Of a stretch of 55,398 bases of DNA, positions 48,979 through 55,398 are shown piece by piece. The notes under the pieces are model-generated. The model was given only the letters and a program-made list of their open reading frames with translations. It was not told the DNA's origin and searched no databases. This DNA comes from Candidatus Kapaibacterium sp. Lineage in GTDB: Bacteria; Bacteroidota; Ignavibacteria; Kapaibacteriales; UBA2268. The DNA lies in NCBI GenBank assembly GCA_937995785.1, contig CALKJQ010000060.1, forward strand, positions 1 to 55,398, written 5' to 3'. The translations under genes and the position numbers were made by a program. Positions within the stretch are counted from its first letter, which is position 1; every line of letters starts with the position of its first letter.

Positions 48979-51030
48979 TTGAATAAATCCAACAAAATAA
49001 CAATTGATTTAATCAATAAATTGACAGATATTTACAAGCAATTCGTAAATACAGAATATTTATTTCTTTTCACGCTGGCTACAATTCTCGGAATCATAAC
49101 TGGTTTTGCCGAAGTAGGATTAAAAATGTTGATAAAAGAGTTCTCCTATTTGTTTTTTCCGGGCGATGGTAAAGGTGTTTTGGAGCAAATTTCGAATTCA
49201 CCATGGTATTTGATTTTATTGATACCGACAATAGGATTATTAATTAGCAAATTCATTAATAATTTATTTAAGGATAAAACTCACACTCACGGGATTGCCA
49301 AAATAATAGAAAGTATTCTTGTAAATAGGGGTATAATAAAACCATTTGTTCCGATTGTAAAAGCAATAAATTCTGCGATAACTATTGGAATGGGGGGGTC
49401 GGTGGGACCCGAAGGACCTGCCGCCTATTTAGGAGCAGGATTAGGTTCGGGTATCGGTCAGTTGTTCAAAGTTAATAGTCAACGAATAAGAACATTGGTG
49501 GCTGCAGGTGCGGGAGCCGGTATTGCAGCGGCATTCAATGCTCCAATTGCTGGAGCATTGTTCGCTGTCGAGATTATTTTGATGGAATTTAAATTCCATC
49601 AATTTTCGGTGATAGTTATTGCTGCGGTTATGGCAACCTTTGTGTCGCGTTCATTGATGGGCGATTTTGCCGAATTCCAATCAATAGAATTTACATTGAA
49701 AAATGGATTTGAGTTTATTTTCTTTATTCTTCTTGGATTGGCAAGTGGGTTTGTGTCATGGTTGTTTATTCAATCAATAAACTGGCTTGAGAAATTCTAT
49801 CGGGCAAATAAGTTTGCTTCATCGATTTATGGAACGATGTTATCGGGATTGCTTTTGGGTGCGATTGGATTGTTCATACCATACACACTTGGAACTGGCT
49901 ACGAGACAATAGATTTAGCAATATCCAATAATCTTTTGTGGTATTTAGCATTTGCATTGATTTTCATCAAAATTATAACCACTGGACTAACATTGGCTGG
50001 AGGGGGCACTGGTGGGGTGTTTGCCCCAGCAATTGTGGTTGGTGCAACCCTTGGGATGACAATTGGTGTTGCATTTCATTGGCTATTTCCTTCATCCACC
50101 CCCCCAATAGGAGCTATGTCGATTGTTGGAGTTGCGGGGTTGCTTGCGGGAACAATGCATGCGCCTTTCACAGCAATAATCGTTGTGTTTGAATTAACAA
50201 AAAACCAAGATTTTATATTGCCAACAATGATAACATCCATTATAAGCGTAGCAATTACAAAAAAATTTGTAAAAGAATCAATTTATACAATTCCTATTGT
50301 ATTCAAAAATTCATTAATTAAGTATCGAAACGAAAGTAATTTACTCGATAATTTGTTCGTGAGCGATTATTATAAAACAGATTTCACGATAATATACGAA
50401 AACAGTAATTTAACAAGCGTAATAGAAACATTAATCAGAGATAAGCACCGTTCGATAGTTGTTTATGATTTGCAACAAAGATACTATGGATTAATAACAA
50501 TCGAAGTGATTAAAGAAATTTTATTGGACAAGGATATTTTAAAAGATATAATCATTGCAGGCGATATTGCTTTGCTTAATTTACCAAGGGTTAAAGAAAG
50601 TAATAGTATAAAAAAAGTATGGGAATTAATGAACAAGAATTCAATTGATGTACTTCCCGTTTTTTCGGAGGACAATGCTTTCGTTGGAATAATCGACAGA
50701 AAAACTGTTGACGAAGTCTATGCTGATGAATTATCAAAACTAAACATATCAGTCTCATTGGCATCGAATGTTACAAGTTCGCTTTCGGAAAATCTTGTTA
50801 ACTTGAGCAATGATGTAATTTTATCAGAAATTGATGTTCCAGAGCTATTTATTGGTAAATCAATCAAAGAATTAGATATAAGGAATCAGTTTAATGTCGA
50901 AATTATAATGATTAAGAAGTACAATAACGAACAGATAATGACTAATCCAAATTATATCCTACAAAGAAACGATAAGTTAATAATAACTACTAATAACATC
51001 AAACACATTAATAGATTAAAAGATTTATGA
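48979..51030 (+). CDS. ClC-family chloride channel/antiporter with CBS pair and TrkA-C-like domain
   Basis: 683 aa, TTG start; GMGGSVGPEGPAAYLGAGLGSGIGQ, AAAFNAPIAGALFAVE, GGGTGGVFAPAIVVGA; C-terminal CBS and IDVPELFIGKSIKELDIRNQFNVEIIMIKK...LQRNDKLIITTN. Confidence 0.92.
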   Translation: MNKSNKITIDLINKLTDIYKQFVNTEYLFLFTLATILGIITGFAEVGLKMLIKEFSYLFFPGDGKGVLEQISNSPWYLILLIPTIGLLISKFINNLFKDKTHTHGIAKIIESILVNRGIIKPFVPIVKAINSAITIGMGGSVGPEGPAAYLGAGLGSGIGQLFKVNSQRIRTLVAAGAGAGIAAAFNAPIAGALFAVEIILMEFKFHQFSVIVIAAVMATFVSRSLMGDFAEFQSIEFTLKNGFEFIFFILLGLASGFVSWLFIQSINWLEKFYRANKFASSIYGTMLSGLLLGAIGLFIPYTLGTGYETIDLAISNNLLWYLAFALIFIKIITTGLTLAGGGTGGVFAPAIVVGATLGMTIGVAFHWLFPSSTPPIGAMSIVGVAGLLAGTMHAPFTAIIVVFELTKNQDFILPTMITSIISVAITKKFVKESIYTIPIVFKNSLIKYRNESNLLDNLFVSDYYKTDFTIIYENSNLTSVIETLIRDKHRSIVVYDLQQRYYGLITIEVIKEILLDKDILKDIIIAGDIALLNLPRVKESNSIKKVWELMNKNSIDVLPVFSEDNAFVGIIDRKTVDEVYADELSKLNISVSLASNVTSSLSENLVNLSNDVILSEIDVPELFIGKSIKELDIRNQFNVEIIMIKKYNNEQIMTNPNYILQRNDKLIITTNNIKHINRLKDL

Positions 51031-51289
51031 AAACGAACTATTTATACTACAAAAGTTACTACAAAAAGATAATTTTAATCACTACAAAAATGAATTAACG
51101 TTTCTTTTGTAAATATATATAATATAACTATTTAGAAGTAATGTTAAATATTCTTAATAATTGTTATTTTGTGAAATCTTAGTATTTTTGAAAAAACTTT
51201 GTAATAAATTCCTATTTTTTTTGTTAATATTATAGTTTAGAAAACGTACAAAATGCAAAAAGTATTAATTTTCAATAAAAAGGTGTAAT

Positions 51290-54200
51290 ATGTTTAAAAA
51301 ATTTACCAGTATCGTTCTTTCGTTACTGTTGGTTGCATTGTTTGCCAATAATGTAGCCCAAGCCGATGTGGACATCGAAAAGGTGCGTGCCACATTACCC
51401 AAGCTACTTGGTGCTAACAATGCCGGAACCGAATTCGTATTCGGATTCCACCCTTGCTGGGAGGAATTTGGCGCAAACAATGCTTTGCGTATCTATGTAT
51501 CCTCTCCTGTGGTTACTCAAGTAAGCCTCACTATTCCTTACTTTAGTCAAGAACCTTACTTAATTAAGACAACAAAACCCAACGACATCATCGAATTTGT
51601 GTTGGCACCCGCAGTTGGTCAGCCATATACTCGTGGTGGTGGCGGGCAAGTTGCAACACTGAAACCAACTCAAGTATGGCCAGGTCGTGGTATTATCCTA
51701 AAAGCCGATGCACCTATCATCGCCTATGGCGTAACACGCTATCAATACACTTCCGATGGTTTTTTGGCAGTTCCAACCCATGCGCTTAGCAAAGCATATA
51801 TTATTTCAGCTTACCGCGAAACTGCCAACTTTCAAAATCAATCCTTAACCCCTTATGCCGACATCATTGGTGTATTCGACAAAACAAGGGTAACATTCAA
51901 CATTGGTGGTAACAACGCAACGACGGTTAGAACAATCGACGATAAAAAGTGGAGACCATACGATGTGTTGAGAGCCGAACTCAATCGAGGTGACTTCTGG
52001 TTGATTGCATCAGAAGGACCACAATCCGATATTGGTGGTAGCTATGTTACCGCAAACAAGCCTATTGCAGTTCTATCTGGTTCGCACTGTGCTTACATAC
52101 CAACATCTGTCTCGGCTTGCGACTTTATTATTGAACAAGAATTGCCCGTAATTGCTTGGGGAAAGAAGTATCACGTTACTAATATCGTAGACAGAAAGAA
52201 AGCATCAGTTATTAGAATGTTTGCCAAAGAGCCAAATACTAGTTTTGTTCGTAACGGTGGTAATGAAATTGGGTATTTAACAATGAACTTCGGTATAGAA
52301 GGCGAAGGTTGGTTAGAAACTCGGCATGATCCTGATACGAATAGACCTGCTGTTATCACCTCCAATAAAGCTATCAACGTCGTTCAATACAACCAAGGTA
52401 TGAGCGATGACCAAGTTCCAAGTGACCCATTCCAATTAATGTTAACCCCCGAAGAACAATTCCAGAATGAAATAATTTTCAATACTCCAGGTATTCGCGG
52501 TGGTTATGGCTTCCGTAAGAATTATATTAACATTGTATATAAATCAGACTCAAGTGGTCAAATTCCCGATGACCTATTACTCGGCGAAGTGTTCCCAACA
52601 GGCGAAACAAAATGGACAAAAGTCCGCGATATTTCGGGAGCACCAGGTGCTATATTTCAAGATCCCGACCAATTCGATAAAAAAGAAAAGTATTACTCGA
52701 AAACCATTCCAATGCCTTATGATGCTGTATATCGATTAAATGTGAAGTCGCAAAAAATCGCTGCTTATGCCTATGGCTTTGCTGATTGGGACTCATATGG
52801 ATTTCCCACATCCATAGCATTAGCCGACTTGGAAAAACCAGACACACTCTGCCCTATACCCGTCTATCAAATCTTTTGTGATGGAGGTACATTCAATCCA
52901 AAGAACGGAAAGAATACAGGTATAGTTATGGATATGCCCGACGACGATACAATTAGAACCAACTTAGCGATTGTAATTTTCCATAGAAATGAAAGTTTCA
53001 ACTATTTGTTCGAATATGATGATTTTATTCCTGGCGAAACCAGAACAATTAAATGGTCGTTGAGAACAATTGATCCAAATCAAGATGCCCGTGCAATTAT
53101 AACTTTTGCAGACCGTGCTGGCAACGACACAACCATCAAAATTGATTACAATGCTATTAAGTTGTCGATTACTCCAAGAACATTCTACTATGGTAATATG
53201 AAAATTGGAGACTCGAAAACTCAAAACTTTGTTGTAAAGAATGACTCTAAAACAAGTGCTGCAGTACTAACAGAATTATCGTTGCAATCATTCAAATATT
53301 CACTTGAATCACAGGGATTTAAGTTAAACATTCCTGATGACTTTTTACTCGAACCATTACCTCCTGGACAAACAAGAGCTTTTAGTGCAACCTTTACGGC
53401 TACAAAAGAAGGTGAATTCCGTGATTCTATAGGTGTTGGTGATACTTGTTTCTATCAATTCAAGACATTGATAAGAGCAAGTGTGGGAACCCCAATCATC
53501 AATGTTACCGATGTTGATTTTGGCAAGAGAACCGTAGGTTTCAAAACAAGTCCAATGATTGCAACTATAACCAATACCGGCACAACATCATTAGCAATCA
53601 CAGGTTATCAAACTAATAAATTATCAGTATATACTCACGATTTGCCCGAAATTACTCCACAAAATCCATTGATTATCGATAAAGGTGGTTCATATCAATT
53701 CAATGTATGGTTCGAACCAAATGCAGTTCAAATTTTTAACGATGAAATTGTGTTTATAAGCGATGCGGGTACTAACATTGATAACGTATGTAAAATTGTA
53801 GGTGAAGGTATCGAACCAATGCTCGAAGCAACCGGTGATAATTGGGGAAGAAGACGCGTCCACTTAGCTCGCTACGACGAACCAACAAGTATATATAAAT
53901 TCACTCCATATCCGTCGCCTAATGGTGCTATACAATTGCGTAATGATGGTTCGAAAGATGTATCTATAAGCAAGATTAATATTATCGAAAATACTAATGG
54001 TGATGCATTCGAAATTATGGTTAATGGCAAATTAGAACCAATTACTAAATACATCAACAGCTTAGGTCAAATTAAAGACAAAGATGGCAAGTCAATTACA
54101 GTTATCGATAAGCAAGGAAGTCGCCATATTCCGGTTTACTTCCATCCAAAAACCGAAGGCGAACACAAGCTAGTATTAGAATACGAAAGTGATGCTCCCG

Positions 54201-55398
54201 TTAAACCAACATCAGTTTTAGAAGGTATTGGTATTTATCCAAAAATCTCGACTATAGATCTCGACTTCGGAACTAAAGTTATTGGAGATGCACCCGCAAA
54301 ACAAACATTGAGATATATCAACGAAATTTGGGATTATTCCGACCAAGTGGAAATAGCACAATTAGTAAACGTACCCAACGGAACAATAAGTGCTAAAATT
54401 GGAACTTACGGAACAGAAGGATTTAACTACAATGGTGATGCAATTCGTTTGGATATGGCCGGAATTGCCACATTCCCAGTGAAGTTGAACCCAGGTCAAT
54501 TCATTGAATTAGATTGCGAATTTGCTCCTTCGAAAACTGGCAACGCCCAAGCCGTATTAACCACTTTGAGTGATGCGGCCGCCGAAGCTCCTTCAAATTG
54601 GAAAGGTTTTGGCATAGCAGAAGGTCTGGAAATGGTTGAAGGTATAGAGCCTTATATTTGCTACAATACTACTGATGAAATCAAGGTATTGCTTCGAAAC
54701 ACAGGTTCAAGCGCGGTAAACGTCCTTGCAAACGAAGTTAAAATAATAAACGATCCTAACAATGTATTTGTTATCGACCGAGTAACTCGTGCTGATTTAT
54801 CACAAATTGACTACTCCAAAGACTTTGCACTTGCCTCGGGTGAGACAGTGAATATCTTCGTGAAATACATTCCTAAAACATGGAAACAAGTCAATATCCA
54901 AGAATTACATGAAGCAAAAGTACAAGTGAAAACAGATGCTGTTACACCATCATTAAAAACTTTAACTGAAGATGTTAAAGGTCGTGCTATTCACTTTACT
55001 CGTACAAGTGAGTCTAAGATAAATGGTCAAGTTCAAGTGATTGTTGACCCAGGTCAGGATCCAAAAGCTAAACCAATTACTTATTCCGTTTATATCAATC
55101 AAGGTACATTACTCGATGTAGCAAATCCAACTGAATTTACAGTAACAATGAAATACGAAAAGAACTTCTTGGCAATCCGCGAAGAAAACTCAAAACTTTT
55201 GATTAATGTTGGTGCTGATATGCCAGCTGGTTGGACTGTAAAAAATACAAAATTATCAATAGATAAAGCAACTAACGTCGAAACAGTAGTTATTGTTCTT
55301 ACTGGTATGACACCACTCAAAAAGGTAGAAAGAACTGAATTAGTTAAAGTGGAATTCATATCTTGGTTGCCTTGGTACACAAATGATCAAGGTCAAAT
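51290..55398 (+). CDS. Giant secreted protein with IgGFc-binding-like N-terminal region and ASH/HYDIN-like (choice-of-anchor-D) repeats; 3' end beyond window
   Basis: Not in ORF track (no stop in window). Manual translation: MFKKFTSIVLSLLLVALFANNVAQADVDIEKVRATLPKLLGANNAGTEFVFGFHPCWEEFGANNALRIYVSS...; repeats such as PIINVTDVDFGKRTVGFKTSPMIATITNTGTTSLAITGYQ and PKISTIDLDFGTKVIGDAPAKQTLRYIN. Confidence 0.85.
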   Translation, partial: MFKKFTSIVLSLLLVALFANNVAQADVDIEKVRATLPKLLGANNAGTEFVFGFHPCWEEFGANNALRIYVSSPVVTQVSLTIPYFSQEPYLIKTTKPNDIIEFVLAPAVGQPYTRGGGGQVATLKPTQVWPGRGIILKADAPIIAYGVTRYQYTSDGFLAVPTHALSKAYIISAYRETANFQNQSLTPYADIIGVFDKTRVTFNIGGNNATTVRTIDDKKWRPYDVLRAELNRGDFWLIASEGPQSDIGGSYVTANKPIAVLSGSHCAYIPTSVSACDFIIEQELPVIAWGKKYHVTNIVDRKKASVIRMFAKEPNTSFVRNGGNEIGYLTMNFGIEGEGWLETRHDPDTNRPAVITSNKAINVVQYNQGMSDDQVPSDPFQLMLTPEEQFQNEIIFNTPGIRGGYGFRKNYINIVYKSDSSGQIPDDLLLGEVFPTGETKWTKVRDISGAPGAIFQDPDQFDKKEKYYSKTIPMPYDAVYRLNVKSQKIAAYAYGFADWDSYGFPTSIALADLEKPDTLCPIPVYQIFCDGGTFNPKNGKNTGIVMDMPDDDTIRTNLAIVIFHRNESFNYLFEYDDFIPGETRTIKWSLRTIDPNQDARAIITFADRAGNDTTIKIDYNAIKLSITPRTFYYGNMKIGDSKTQNFVVKNDSKTSAAVLTELSLQSFKYSLESQGFKLNIPDDFLLEPLPPGQTRAFSATFTATKEGEFRDSIGVGDTCFYQFKTLIRASVGTPIINVTDVDFGKRTVGFKTSPMIATITNTGTTSLAITGYQTNKLSVYTHDLPEITPQNPLIIDKGGSYQFNVWFEPNAVQIFNDEIVFISDAGTNIDNVCKIVGEGIEPMLEATGDNWGRRRVHLARYDEPTSIYKFTPYPSPNGAIQLRNDGSKDVSISKINIIENTNGDAFEIMVNGKLEPITKYINSLGQIKDKDGKSITVIDKQGSRHIPVYFHPKTEGEHKLVLEYESDAPVKPTSVLEGIGIYPKISTIDLDFGTKVIGDAPAKQTLRYINEIWDYSDQVEIAQLVNVPNGTISAKIGTYGTEGFNYNGDAIRLDMAGIATFPVKLNPGQFIELDCEFAPSKTGNAQAVLTTLSDAAAEAPSNWKGFGIAEGLEMVEGIEPYICYNTTDEIKVLLRNTGSSAVNVLANEVKIINDPNNVFVIDRVTRADLSQIDYSKDFALASGETVNIFVKYIPKTWKQVNIQELHEAKVQVKTDAVTPSLKTLTEDVKGRAIHFTRTSESKINGQVQVIVDPGQDPKAKPITYSVYINQGTLLDVANPTEFTVTMKYEKNFLAIREENSKLLINVGADMPAGWTVKNTKLSIDKATNVETVVIVLTGMTPLKKVERTELVKVEFISWLPWYTNDQGQ

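Noticed and set aside
1-55398. tRNA, rRNA or CRISPR loci
   Set aside because: Intergenic gaps were inspected by eye and none showed a convincing cloverleaf, rRNA or repeat-spacer pattern; a tRNAscan/Infernal run would be decisive.

Overview
55.4 kb AT-rich chromosomal window that reads as a Bacteroidota/FCB-group bacterium. This placement is inferred from two type IX secretion (T9SS) type-A C-terminal sorting domains, a TAnnTTTG-like promoter, and FadL/OmpP1 and SGNH-lipoprotein genes. Most of it is ordinary housekeeping or envelope coding sequence: queF-queD-nadA-nadC, an M28 peptidase, an FAD/Fe-S oxidoreductase, lpdA, an NSS transporter, fadL-SGNH, purH, carboxyltransferase plus biotin carrier, lspA-rluD, a ComM-like ATPase, VanX-like dipeptidase, ruvB, a glycosyltransferase, a HAD phosphatase and a ClC channel. 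The most notable items are: (1) a tightly overlapping ruvB-cupin-mvaD-mvaK2-[HMG-CoA reductase::mevalonate kinase fusion]-idi cluster, in which one 746-aa ORF carries both class II HMGR and mevalonate kinase; (2) a small phage-like regulatory island at 29.4-30.5 kb with a Mor-like activator, an unknown partner, and a divergent repressor-like gene apparently cut at the start of its S24-like domain, with operator-like repeats between them; (3) a 32-aa MetS-like NSS small subunit absent from the ORF track; (4) very large mosaic surface proteins, including one with dockerin-like and LamG-like domains, one with three classes of tandem Ig/PKD-like repeats, and a >1369-aa IgGFc-binding/ASH-type protein that runs off the right edge and is missing from the ORF track; (5) a GC-rich triple palindrome at the left edge. 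All family names come from motif recognition by eye; no database search was run.
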